From NCBI RefSeq assembly GCF_035304305.1, contig NZ_DATGQG010000054.1, forward strand, positions 137,740 to 201,739: a stretch of DNA of 64,000 bases, read 5' to 3'. Origin of the DNA: Ferrovibrio sp035304305. Its GTDB lineage: Bacteria; Pseudomonadota; Alphaproteobacteria; Ferrovibrionales; Ferrovibrionaceae. Both the position numbers and the translations under genes were made by a program. The notes under the pieces were generated by a model that did no database searches, had not been told where the DNA came from, and saw nothing but the letters and a program-made list of their open reading frames with translations. Positions 50,013-59,674 of this stretch are shown here, piece by piece (position 1 is the first letter of the stretch; every line of letters starts with the position of its first letter).

Positions 50013-50534
50013 ATGGACACTGCCTTCCTCGCCGCACTTCCTGCCGATGGCATGCGCCGCATGCTGCGCCACTGGAACGAGTCGCGCGGCAGCGAGACCG
50101 TGCCGCGTCAGCCGCCCTTCACACCGACACTGCTGCCGGAGCAACTCGCGCTGGTCCAGGTCCACGAGCGCAAGACCGACGGCCGCTTTCTCTGCCGCCT
50201 GTCCGGCACCGCCATCGTCGAGGCATTCGGCTTCGAGAGCACCGGCCGCCATGTCGACGAGCTGGCGCATCCGTCCCATGTGGAAAGCCGCGTCGCGATC
50301 CTGAACGAAACGCTGCGGCATGGTTCGCCAATCTTCTATTCCGGACGGTTGCTGATGCCGCTTTGCCGGTGGAAGGGCGTCCAGCGGCTGCTCCTACCGT
50401 ATGCCGATTCCCGGGGCGACAGGCGTTTTGTCTTCAGCATGCTGCATTTCCTCGAGCAACAGCCTGTCGGCATCGGCGCGGGCGACATTGCGGACAAGCG
50501 CCTCGCCTTCCCCGGCCAGGCCGGCGCGATCTGA
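50013..50534 (+). CDS. PAS domain protein (PAS_5 type)
   Basis: A 173-residue protein made of one PAS-type domain of the PAS_5 group, common in Alphaproteobacteria. Seen: LLPEQLALVQVHERKTDGRF, then RLSGTAIVEAFGFESTGRHV and DELAHPS. The gene at 61718 encodes a second one with the same RxSGT...TGRxVDEL layout. No output domain. An in-frame GTG lies 9 bp upstream; the ATG at 50013 is preferred. Ligand and partner unknown. Confidence 0.8.
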   Translation: MDTAFLAALPADGMRRMLRHWNESRGSETVPRQPPFTPTLLPEQLALVQVHERKTDGRFLCRLSGTAIVEAFGFESTGRHVDELAHPSHVESRVAILNETLRHGSPIFYSGRLLMPLCRWKGVQRLLLPYADSRGDRRFVFSMLHFLEQQPVGIGAGDIADKRLAFPGQAGAI

Positions 50535-50565
50535 GCGCCGCCCGGCCGGGAAGTCTGAAACCGGA

Positions 50566-51129
50566 TCAGTGTTTTGCGGTGACACCGGGCATATCGGTGC
50601 GGAGCATGTACTTCTGCGTGATCTCGGGCAGATGCTCCTCGAGCCAGGTGGCCATGGCGATTTCCTCTTCGAGGATCTGCTCGCAGATATTGCGGGTTTC
50701 CGTGTCTCCCAGGCTCTCCGCGGCCGCAATCAGGATGCGATAGGAGGCAATCTCCATATGCTCGAAGGTATAGGCGGCCATGGAGCCCTTGATGATCTCG
50801 TCATCGACGAAGGCACCGCTCATCCCCTGGGCGAAGGCCATCATCCTGCCGAAGGCATCCTTCAGGGTTGACGTGGTGTCGCCGTAGCGGTCGAGGCACT
50901 GCTTAAGCCGGCGCGCCTGCCCGCGGGTTTCCTCGATATGGCGCTGAATCTGGCTCTTGAGTTCGGGATAGTTCTCGATGCGTCCGGCGAACTTCGTCAG
51001 CATCTTCTCGGACTGCTCTTCCGCCGCATGGGCATCGCGCAGCCAGTCGACCAGCTGTTCACGCGCCTCTGAACTGCCCGTCTGGCGGGTTGTCGCTTTC
51101 GCGTAATGCTGCTGCGGGGATTCGGACAT
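50566..51129 (-). CDS. DUF892 (YciF-like ferritin-superfamily) stress protein
   Basis: A 187-residue four-helix protein of the YciE/YciF group. Seen: EQLVDWLRDAHAAEEQSEKML, HIEETRGQARRLKQCLDRYG, FEHMEIASYRILIAAAESLG and ICEQILEEEIAMATWLEEHL, with the paired Glu/His of a possible di-iron site. ATG at 51129 is chosen because AAGGAG lies 7 nt upstream; the ATG at 51135 is too close. Behind an EcfG-like promoter; related genes are stress induced in other bacteria. Confidence 0.88.
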   Translation of the reverse strand: MSESPQQHYAKATTRQTGSSEAREQLVDWLRDAHAAEEQSEKMLTKFAGRIENYPELKSQIQRHIEETRGQARRLKQCLDRYGDTTSTLKDAFGRMMAFAQGMSGAFVDDEIIKGSMAAYTFEHMEIASYRILIAAAESLGDTETRNICEQILEEEIAMATWLEEHLPEITQKYMLRTDMPGVTAKH

Positions 51130-51166
51130 GACCATACTCCTTCCAACGGATTTGTATGGCCATGGC

Positions 51167-51191
51167 AACCCGTGAAGTGGGGAAGCGTTCC
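51167..51191 (-). promoter_or_regulatory. EcfG-like promoter of the DUF892 gene
   Basis: On the minus strand: GGAAC (51191-51187), 16-bp spacer, GGTT (51170-51167), 37 bp before the ATG. Matches the pattern of the hemerythrin gene promoter exactly. Confidence 0.6.
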
Positions 51192-51207
51192 GGCGAAAGA
51201 TCGCCCG

Positions 51208-51510
51208 TCAGTTACTCTCGGACGGAGCCGCCCGACGGCGCGAAGCGGCTTTCTTCCTGGCGGAAGGCTTTGCGGCAGCCGGATCAAGTCCGGCGGCAGC
51301 ATCCGCGGCAAGCGCCTCCTGCTCCGCCTCGGCAGCAGCCGCGTCGCGGGCGAGCCGCAGCGCCCTAAGCCTCGCCACCTTGGCCGCTTCGGCCACGTTG
51401 CGATCGTGATGATCCTTCAGCGCAGCCGCCGCTTCCCGGGCCTGGCTGGTTGCCCGCTCGAAACGCATCTGTGCCCGCTGCCGGGCCGCCTCGGCCGAAT
51501 TGTCCTGCAT
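51208..51510 (-). CDS. Ala/Arg-rich helical protein, unknown function
   Basis: A 100-residue protein with a long amphipathic helix rich in Ala, Arg, Glu and Gln (about residues 5-70) and a basic Ser/Ala/Lys tail (KPSARKKAASRRRAAPSES). No named family recognised with confidence; such proteins are often annotated as hypothetical in Alphaproteobacteria. ATG at 51510 starts MQDNSAEAARQRAQMRFERA; an upstream frame to 51591 lacks support. It lies between two stress-type genes. Confidence 0.6.
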   Translation of the reverse strand: MQDNSAEAARQRAQMRFERATSQAREAAAALKDHHDRNVAEAAKVARLRALRLARDAAAAEAEQEALAADAAAGLDPAAAKPSARKKAASRRRAAPSESN

Positions 51511-51850
51511 GTCTGGATCCTTGATCAGGGGCGCACGCGCCGGACGGTGGTCCGCTCCGCCGCCTTCTGGCGATATAGGGCGCAGCGGCACGAATCATAC
51601 CCCACAGCATCATTTTGCCATCAGGAAACTGAAAAAAGCGCAGGACCAACCTGGTTCCGGGGAGCAGCCCGCAAGCGCTGATCACCAGCAACGCGTCCGC
51701 GGAGCTCGGGGATCATTGCCATCTCATGCCAAGGTCTCGGCGGCGCGCGCAGGCTTCCGCATGCGCGAGTTCGTTTACCGTCGTCCGCGGGGAAATATGC
51801 CGATTCGGAGAGCGCGCGTCGTCGCCGTTCGAAGGTGTGAAGAACTGCCG

Positions 51851-51869
51851 CCGCAGTTTCAAACTGCGG
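51851..51869. promoter_or_regulatory. 19-bp palindrome, probable operator
   Basis: CCGCAGTTT (51851-51859), C, AAACTGCGG (51861-51869): 9-bp perfect arms around one central base. It sits 22 bp upstream of the -35 of the EcfG-like promoter, a position suiting an activator or co-regulator. Confidence 0.55.
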
Positions 51870-51891
51870 ACGCACCGCTTTCCGGGCGACG

Positions 51892-51916
51892 GGAACGAAA
51901 CAGCGCCCGTCGGGTT
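51892..51916 (+). promoter_or_regulatory. EcfG-like promoter of the hemerythrin gene, overlapped by an inverted repeat
   Basis: GGAAC (51892-51896), 16-bp spacer, GGTT (51913-51916). An 8-bp inverted repeat, GCGCCCGT (51903-51910) and ACGGGCGC (51917-51924), spans the -10 element and could be a repressor site. Confidence 0.5.
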
Positions 51917-51973
51917 ACGGGCGCAAAGTGAAAAACTCCCCGTGTCCCTTTCATTCCCCAAGGAGATCGCCCC

Positions 51974-52687
51974 ATGGCCCGACGTGCCGCCACGAAATCG
52001 AAGCCCCGTACCGCCAGCAAGTCGCGCAGGACGACGAAGTCCAGCACCACCCGCCGGAAGACGGCCAGCCGCTCGGCGGCGTCGCGTAAATCCACCGCAC
52101 GCAAGACGGCATCCCGCCGCAGCGCCGGCCGCCCGACAGCCCGCCGCCGTTCCGCCCGGTTCGGCATGACGATTACGCCGGCGCTGGCGAAACTCGCCCG
52201 CCAGATGAGCACGGCGATGAGCGAGATGATGGCCTCTCCCACCGATGCCATCACCCTGCTGAAGCGGGATCACCGCGAAGTGGAGACCATGTTCAAGGAA
52301 TTCGAGCAGCTCGAGTCCAAGGCCGAGAAAGGCAAGCTGGCCGCAAAGATCTGCCTCATGCTGACGGTGCATGCGACGATCGAGGAGGAACTGCTCTATC
52401 CGCAGGCCCATGAGGAGATCGAGGAAGATCTGGTCGACGAGGCCATCGTCGAGCATGCCAGCGCCAAGCAGCTGATCGCCGAGATCGAGGCGATGAGCCC
52501 GCGCGATCATCTGTTCGACGCCAAGGTCAAGGTGCTGGGCGAGTATGTGCAGCACCATGTGAAGGAAGAGGAAAACGAGATGTTTCCGCAGCTGCGCGAC
52601 AGCGACATCGACCTCGAGGAACTGGGCGAGCAGCTGATGATGCGGAAGGCGGAGCTGCTGGAGAAGATGTCGTCCGCAAAACGCTAG
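51974..52687 (+). CDS. Hemerythrin-domain protein with histone-like basic N terminus
   Basis: A 237-residue protein. Residues 1-62 are Arg/Lys/Ser/Thr/Ala-rich, resembling histone H1 tails, with no acidic residue. Residues 85-225 form a four-helix HHE domain with likely iron ligands H100 (RDHREVE), H133 and E137 (TVHATIEEE), H161 (EHASAKQL), H195 and E199 (HHVKEEENE). Such domains bind O2, NO or iron. The tail should bind DNA or RNA, so this may be a nucleoid-associated iron or oxidant protein. It sits behind an EcfG-like promoter. Strand-convergent with rpsA. Confidence 0.85.
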   Translation: MARRAATKSKPRTASKSRRTTKSSTTRRKTASRSAASRKSTARKTASRRSAGRPTARRRSARFGMTITPALAKLARQMSTAMSEMMASPTDAITLLKRDHREVETMFKEFEQLESKAEKGKLAAKICLMLTVHATIEEELLYPQAHEEIEEDLVDEAIVEHASAKQLIAEIEAMSPRDHLFDAKVKVLGEYVQHHVKEEENEMFPQLRDSDIDLEELGEQLMMRKAELLEKMSSAKR

Positions 52688-52705
52688 GTTCCGGGCGAAA
52701 AGAAA

Positions 52706-52733
52706 AGCCCCGGCGGATCGCTCCGCCGGGGCT
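52706..52733 (-). terminator. Rho-independent terminator of rpsA
   Basis: Perfect 12-bp stem (arms 52706-52717 and 52722-52733) with a 4-nt loop. On the minus strand it is followed by TTTTCTTTT, so it ends rpsA; on the + strand there is no T-run after it. Confidence 0.9.
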
Positions 52734-52756
52734 CTGCATGTCCGGGATGGACCGGC

Positions 52757-54484
<1,728 letters not shown>

Positions 54485-54603
54485 TATGTCTCCTAGGAGC
54501 CCCTAGTGGTTGGGCCTGCCGGATGCCAGAGGCGATCCGCGGGGCGGGCAGGCAGGGCGCTGACGCGGCGACCCGGGGTTGGTTGCTCCGCCCGAAGCGA
54601 GCG

Positions 54604-55239
54604 TCAGCGCTTCAGGGCTGCCGCGACGATCTCTGCGGCCGCGGCAACGGCGGCTTCTATAGCCAAATCCGAGGTATCCAGCAAGTGCGCATCCTCGGCC
54701 GGCTTCAGCGGCGCGGTGGCCCGGGCCCGGTCCTGCTCGTCGCGGCGGCGCAGATCGGCCAGGACCTGCTCGAAGCTGGCGGTATCGCCCTTTTCCATCA
54801 GCTCCTTGTGCCGGCGGCGGGCGCGGACCTCGTCACTGGCGGTGACGAACAGCTTCACCGCCGCGTCGGGACAGACCACCGTCCCGATGTCGCGGCCGTC
54901 CAGCACGGCGCCCCGTTTGCCCCCCGGGGGATGGGCGGCGAACCGGCGCTGGTAGTCCAGCAGGGCGGCCCGCACTTCGGGCAGGGCAGCCACCTTCGAG
55001 GCGGCAAGGCCCACGGCCTCCGAGCGCAGGTCGCCGGCGGCAAGGTCGCTTTCGGTCAGGCCGGCGGCGGCCGCAGCCGGGTCGCCGCCCTCGCGCAGCA
55101 CCTTGCTGCCGACCGCGCGGTAGAGCGAGCCGGTATCGAGATAGGCATAGTCGTACCGGGCGGCGAGCTGCCGCGCCAGGGTGCCCTTGCCGGCGGCCAC
55201 CGGGCCATCGATGGCGATCACGATAGGGGATGCTGTCAT
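54604..55239 (-). CDS. cmk: Cytidylate kinase
   Basis: A 211-residue CMP/dCMP kinase. Seen: IAIDGPVAAGKGTLARQLAA (P-loop, residues 8-27), YLDTGSLYRAVG, DGRDIGTVVCPDAAVKLFVT, and the RRHKE region of the lid. Start ATG at 55239. Upstream of rpsA as in many Proteobacteria. Confidence 0.97.
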   Translation of the reverse strand: MTASPIVIAIDGPVAAGKGTLARQLAARYDYAYLDTGSLYRAVGSKVLREGGDPAAAAAGLTESDLAAGDLRSEAVGLAASKVAALPEVRAALLDYQRRFAAHPPGGKRGAVLDGRDIGTVVCPDAAVKLFVTASDEVRARRRHKELMEKGDTASFEQVLADLRRRDEQDRARATAPLKPAEDAHLLDTSDLAIEAAVAAAAEIVAAALKR

Positions 55240-55344
55240 GCGGGCGGTTTAGCCGACTGGCCGGATTTAGGCAAATTCCCCTCAAGGGGGCTGCCAAGGC
55301 TTCTCATTTGCTCCGCCCGCTCCGGCAGGTTACCCCTCTGGGCC

Positions 55345-56256
55345 ATGGAATGGGCATGGATTCCGATCACCATCTGGGCCGCCTTCTGCCAGACCATCCG
55401 CACCGGCCTGCAGAAGCAGCTTAAAGGGCGGCTGAGCACCAACGGCGCCAGCTTTACCCGCTTCGTCTACGGCCTGCCGCTTGCGGTGGCCTATCTGCTG
55501 GCGACGCTCTGGGCGACCGGCCGGGCGCTGCCGGAAGGTCATGCGGAATTCTATGCCTGGACGGCGCTCGGCGCCGTGGCGCAGATCCTCGCCACCAACC
55601 TGCTGATCCTGGCGCTGACGATGCGCAATTTCGTGGTGGCGACCGCCTATTCCAAGACCGAGGCGCTGCAGGCCGCCGCCTTCGGCATGCTGATCCTCGC
55701 CGAGCCGGTCAGCCTGGGCGGCATCGCCGCCATCATGATCGGCACCGTGGGCGTGCTGCTGATCTCGCTGAAGGGCAGCGACAATGCCCTGCATGCCTTC
55801 CTGTTCGGCTGGATGGAGAAATCGGCGCTGATCGGCATCGGCTCGGGCGCGCTGTTCGCCGTCTCGGCCATCGGTTTCCGCGCCGCTTCCCTGTCGCTCG
55901 GCGAGGATTTCCTGCCGCTGGCGGCGGCTACGACGCTGGTGCATGCGATCCTGCTGCAGATCGTGCTGATGATGGCCTATCTGGCCTGGCGGGAGCCGGG
56001 CGAGCTGCGCCGGGTGGCGGCGGCCTGGAAACCCGGCCTGATCGTCGGAATGGCCTCTGCCGCCGGCTCGGCCGGCTGGTTCACCGCCATGGCGCTGCAG
56101 GTGGCGGCCTATGTCCGCATGCTGGGCATGACGGAGATGATCTTCACCTTCCTGATGTCGTATCTGGTCTTCCGCGAACGGCCGGCGCGAACGGAGATCG
56201 TCGGCGTGGTCATCCTGCTGGCCGGGATTCTGCTTGCGCTGGCCGCGCGGAAATAA
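55345..56256 (+). CDS. DMT superfamily transporter (EamA)
   Basis: A 303-residue inner-membrane protein with about ten helices in two EamA repeats (about residues 5-130 and 150-295). Opening MEWAWIPITIWAAFCQTIRT and the second-half KTEALQAAAFGMLILAEPVS are typical. The ATG at 55345 is chosen because the helices begin there; the frame continues upstream over the cmk gene. Divergent from cmk. Cargo unknown. It is not closely similar to the DMT protein at 16.7 kb by eye. Confidence 0.87.
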   Translation: MEWAWIPITIWAAFCQTIRTGLQKQLKGRLSTNGASFTRFVYGLPLAVAYLLATLWATGRALPEGHAEFYAWTALGAVAQILATNLLILALTMRNFVVATAYSKTEALQAAAFGMLILAEPVSLGGIAAIMIGTVGVLLISLKGSDNALHAFLFGWMEKSALIGIGSGALFAVSAIGFRAASLSLGEDFLPLAAATTLVHAILLQIVLMMAYLAWREPGELRRVAAAWKPGLIVGMASAAGSAGWFTAMALQVAAYVRMLGMTEMIFTFLMSYLVFRERPARTEIVGVVILLAGILLALAARK

Positions 56257-56260
56257 AAAA

Positions 56261-56283
56261 AGCGGGCGGCAGAGCCGCCCGCT
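56261..56283 (-). terminator. Rho-independent terminator of the purine permease gene
   Basis: Perfect 10-bp stem AGCGGGCGGC (56261-56270), 3-nt loop, GCCGCCCGCT (56274-56283). On the minus strand it is followed by TTTTTT from the A-run 56254-56260, so it ends the NCS2 gene; it may also act for the DMT gene. Confidence 0.88.
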
Positions 56284-56316
56284 TCGTTCCGCGATTATTC
56301 AGTTGCGATCGCCGGA

Positions 56317-57606
56317 TTACGTGAAAATGAACTTCAGCAGGAAGACGAAGGCCACCGCCGCCATAACCGGATGAATGTCCCGGAAACGGCCGGTGGTCGC
56401 CTTCAGCACCACATAGGTGATGAAGCCGAGGCCGATGCCGGTGGCGATCGAGAAGGTGAATGGCATCATGATCGCCGTGACCACTGCCGGCAGATACTCG
56501 GTGAGATCCTCCCAGTCGATGCGCGCCAGGCTGCTGGCCATGACGCAGGCGACGAAAATCAGCGCCGGCGCCGTGGCATAGCTGGGGATCGATCCCGCCA
56601 GCGGGGCGAAGAAGATCGCCAGGATGAAGAGGATCGCGACGATGACCGCGGTCAGGCCGGTCCTGCCGCCGACGCGGATGCCGGCCGCGGACTCGATGTA
56701 GCTGGTGGTCGTCGAGGTACCCAGCGCCGCGCCCGCGATGGTGGCGGTGGAATCGGCGATCAGGGCGCGGCTGAGACGCTTGAGGCTGCCATCGGGATTG
56801 AGCAGACCGGCCCGCGGCGCTACCGCCACCAGCGTGCCCGCCGTATCGAACAGGTCGACCATCAGGAAGGCGAATACGATGGTGATCAGGCCGAGCGAGA
56901 GCGCGCCACTGATATCCATGGCAAGGAGGGTGGGCGCCAGGCTGGGCGGGGCCGAGGCGATGCCGCCGAACGGCGAGAGCCCCAGCACGATGCCGAGGAT
57001 TGTAACGGCGAGGATGGAAATCATGATCGCCCCCGGCACCTTGCGGTTGTCGAGGATGGCGATCAGAAAGAAGCCGAGAATCGCCATGCCGACCACCGGC
57101 GTCATCAGCTTGCCGAGGCCGACCAGGGTCGCGGGATTGTCGACCACGATGCCGGCATTCTTCAGGCCGATCAGACCGAGGAAGAGGCCGATGCCGGCGC
57201 CGATGGCGAACTTCTGCGACAGCGGAATGGCATTGATGATCTTCTCGCGAATCGGCAGCAGCGAGAGGATGAGGAACAGCACACCGGAGACGAAGACCGC
57301 GCCCAGGGCCACCTGCCAGCTATGCCCCATGCCGAGAACGACACCATAGGTGAAGTAGGCGTTCAGCCCCATGCCGGGCGCCAGCGCGACCGGATAATTC
57401 GCATACAGCCCCATGATCGCGGTGCCGATGGCCGCCGCCAGACAGGTGGCGACGAAGGCGGCGCCACGGTCGATGCCCGCATCCGCCAGGATGGCCGGAT
57501 TGACGAAGACGATGTAGGCCATGGTCAAAAAAGTCGTGATCCCGGCCAGCACCTCGGTCCGAACGGTGGTACCGTTCTCCGAGAGCTTAAAGTAACGGTC
57601 GAGCAT
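56317..57606 (-). CDS. NCS2/AzgA family purine permease
   Basis: A 429-residue inner-membrane permease of the AzgA/PbuG (COG2252) group for adenine, guanine or hypoxanthine. Seen: TEVLAGITTFLTMAYIVFVN, ALAPGMGLNAYFTYG, LGTSTTTSYIESAAGIRVGG and the QGAG-like substrate region; about 12-14 helices. ATG at 57606 is chosen for MLDRYFKLSENGTT, the usual start, with GGGGGA upstream; the frame is open 37 codons further. A 55-nt structured leader precedes it. It connects with the ureide genes and PurB. Confidence 0.93.
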   Translation of the reverse strand: MLDRYFKLSENGTTVRTEVLAGITTFLTMAYIVFVNPAILADAGIDRGAAFVATCLAAAIGTAIMGLYANYPVALAPGMGLNAYFTYGVVLGMGHSWQVALGAVFVSGVLFLILSLLPIREKIINAIPLSQKFAIGAGIGLFLGLIGLKNAGIVVDNPATLVGLGKLMTPVVGMAILGFFLIAILDNRKVPGAIMISILAVTILGIVLGLSPFGGIASAPPSLAPTLLAMDISGALSLGLITIVFAFLMVDLFDTAGTLVAVAPRAGLLNPDGSLKRLSRALIADSTATIAGAALGTSTTTSYIESAAGIRVGGRTGLTAVIVAILFILAIFFAPLAGSIPSYATAPALIFVACVMASSLARIDWEDLTEYLPAVVTAIMMPFTFSIATGIGLGFITYVVLKATTGRFRDIHPVMAAVAFVFLLKFIFT

Positions 57607-57630
57607 AATTGGTCCCCCAGGTGTTAATCG

Positions 57631-57685
57631 GTCGAAGCCGCCGGCAGGCCCCCGAACGGTCACGATTCGCCGGCTGGACTTCGAC
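57631..57685 (-). promoter_or_regulatory. Structured leader of the purine permease gene (riboswitch candidate)
   Basis: On the minus strand, arms GTCGAAG, CC and GCCGGC pair with GCCGGC, GG and CTTCGAC, giving 15 bp with two single-base bulges around a 23-nt loop that can itself form a short inner stem (GAAT/GTTC). It ends 24 nt before the ATG. A conserved leader in front of a purine permease makes a purine-type riboswitch or an operator worth testing; I cannot assign a class. Confidence 0.4.
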
Positions 57686-57743
57686 TTAAGTATGACGGAC
57701 GGATCACCGACTTGCACGCCTTTTCAATAACCTAACCACTCCC

Positions 57744-59519
57744 ATGACCCTTCCCCAGATCGAGATCCTCTCTCTGCTGGCCGTCGCCCTCGTGCTGTTC
57801 GGCTGGGGCCGCTGGCGCCATGACGTGGTGGCCCTGGCCGTTCTGTTCGTCGCCGTCGGGCTCGGGCTGGTGAAGGCCGAAGAGGCCTTCGCCGGCTTTG
57901 GACATCCCGCCGTCATCACGGTAGCAGCGGCGGTGGTCATCAGCCGCGCGATATCCATGACCGGTATTCTCGACCGGGTCGCCACCCGGCTCACCGCGCG
58001 GACGACCAACCCGGTGCTGATCCTGATCCTGCTCTGCCTGCCGGCCGGCATCGCCTCGGGTTTCATGAACAACATCGCCGCCCTGGCGCTGGTCATGCCG
58101 GTCGCCATCGCGGTCTGCCAGAATGCCGGGCACTCGCCCAGCATGGTGCTCATGCCGCTGTCCTACATCACTGTGCTGGGCGGGGTCCTGACCCTGATCG
58201 GCACACCGCCCAACATCATCATCTCCGGAATCCGTGCCGACCGCCTGGGCGAAGGCTTCAAACTGTTCGACTTCGCGCCGCTTGGTCTTGCCATCCTGAT
58301 CACCGGAACGCTGTTTGTCGCCTTCATCGGCTGGCGCTTTATCCCGCAACGCATTTCCGCCGGCCGCACCGGCTCCGGCCGCGTGCAGGAATATCTGCTG
58401 GAGGCCACGGTCGATGAGGAATCCCCGCTGATCGGCAAGCTGCTCGGCGACGTTTCGGTGATCCTCGAGGACAGCGATGCCGGGCTGCTCGGCCTCAAGC
58501 GCGGCAGCGTCACCGTGCCGGGTGCCGCGCAATGGACGCAGGTGCGGGCGGGCGATGTCCTGCTGATCGAGGCAGCGCCGGACACCGTCGGCCCGCTGCT
58601 CGGGCCGCTCAGCCTGTCGCTGGTCAAGCCGGGCCGCGACGTGCCGGTGGAGAACAAGGCCAACGACCTGCATATCGCCGAAGCCGTGGTGCGACCCTAC
58701 GGCGCCATCATCGGCCTCACGCCGGCCGAACTGCGATTGCGGCAGCGTTTCACCGTCAATCTGCTCGGCGTCGCCCGCGAGGGCACCAACACCTTCAGCG
58801 GCCTGAAGGACTGGCGCTTCAATGCCGGCGACGTGATGCTGCTGCAGGGCGAGGAAGACTGCGTCGAGGATGCCATTTCCGAACTCGGCCTGCTGCCGCT
58901 GGAGCAACGCGACCTGACCCTGCAGCGGCCGAGCACGGCCCTGCCGACCCTCGCCATCGCTCTCGCGGGACTGGGGGCGCTCATCCTCGAACTCGCGCCG
59001 GCCGCCGTCTGCCTCGGCGCGGCAGCGACGCTCCTGCTCGTGACGCGGCGCCTGAGTTTGCGTGAGGCCTATCAGTCCATCGACGCCTCGGTGCTGGTCA
59101 TGCTGGCCGCCCTCATGCCGGTCGGTGATGCCTTCGACAGCACCGGCACGACGGGACTGCTGGCGAAGTTTCTCGCGGATCTCTCGGGCGATCTTTCCGC
59201 GATCTGGCTGCTCGCCGCCATCCTGCTGCTGACCATGTGGATTTCCGACATGGTCAACAATTCGGCAACGGCGCTGCTGATGGCACCGCTGGCCATAGAT
59301 CTGGCGAAACAGATCGAGGCCAATCCCGACGCCTTCCTCATGGCGGTCGTGGTCGGCGCGTCCTGCGCCTTTCTGTCGCCAATCGGACACCAGAACAACC
59401 TGCTGGTGATGGGACCGGGCGGTTACCGCTTCACCGACTACTGGCGTCTCGGCCTGCCTTTGCAGATCGTCGTCTTCATCACCGCCATGGTTGTGCTGCC
59501 GATGCTCTGGCCGCTGTAG
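57744..59519 (+). CDS. SLC13/DASS family permease with RCK_C domains
   Basis: A 591-residue inner-membrane sodium-anion symporter-like protein. Seen: SGFMNNIAALALVMPVAIAV, LTLIGTPPNIIISGIRADRL, the late NNSATALLMAPLAID and SPIGHQNNLLVMGPGG of the two-fold repeat. Between the halves (about 205-400) lie two TrkA-C (RCK_C) domains, e.g. LLIEAAPDTVGPLL. Such domains sense ligands and regulate transport. Substrate may be sulfate, or a di- or tricarboxylate; unknown. Divergent from the purine permease. Confidence 0.93.
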   Translation: MTLPQIEILSLLAVALVLFGWGRWRHDVVALAVLFVAVGLGLVKAEEAFAGFGHPAVITVAAAVVISRAISMTGILDRVATRLTARTTNPVLILILLCLPAGIASGFMNNIAALALVMPVAIAVCQNAGHSPSMVLMPLSYITVLGGVLTLIGTPPNIIISGIRADRLGEGFKLFDFAPLGLAILITGTLFVAFIGWRFIPQRISAGRTGSGRVQEYLLEATVDEESPLIGKLLGDVSVILEDSDAGLLGLKRGSVTVPGAAQWTQVRAGDVLLIEAAPDTVGPLLGPLSLSLVKPGRDVPVENKANDLHIAEAVVRPYGAIIGLTPAELRLRQRFTVNLLGVAREGTNTFSGLKDWRFNAGDVMLLQGEEDCVEDAISELGLLPLEQRDLTLQRPSTALPTLAIALAGLGALILELAPAAVCLGAAATLLLVTRRLSLREAYQSIDASVLVMLAALMPVGDAFDSTGTTGLLAKFLADLSGDLSAIWLLAAILLLTMWISDMVNNSATALLMAPLAIDLAKQIEANPDAFLMAVVVGASCAFLSPIGHQNNLLVMGPGGYRFTDYWRLGLPLQIVVFITAMVVLPMLWPL

Positions 59520-59674
59520 AATCTTCGCAGCAGGGCAAATCTCCGCTAGGGACTTGCCGCGCTCTGTGGAATCCTGTGGCCATGTAGCGCTTCCCCGCTC
59601 CTGAAGGCCGGCAGAGACCGGCCATCCGGCCGCCTGTCGTGCCTTTGACCCCAGTGGCTCAGGGAGGACCCGCC

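Larger units (their letters stand above)
51511..51973. other. 463-bp non-coding region upstream of the hemerythrin gene
   Basis: No convincing gene on either strand. Its right end holds the regulatory elements of the hemerythrin gene: a 19-bp palindrome at 51851-51869, the EcfG-like promoter at 51892-51916, and an 8-bp inverted repeat at 51903-51924. The left part (about 51580-51840) shows no obvious feature apart from an AT-richer patch near 51590-51645. Confidence 0.6.
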
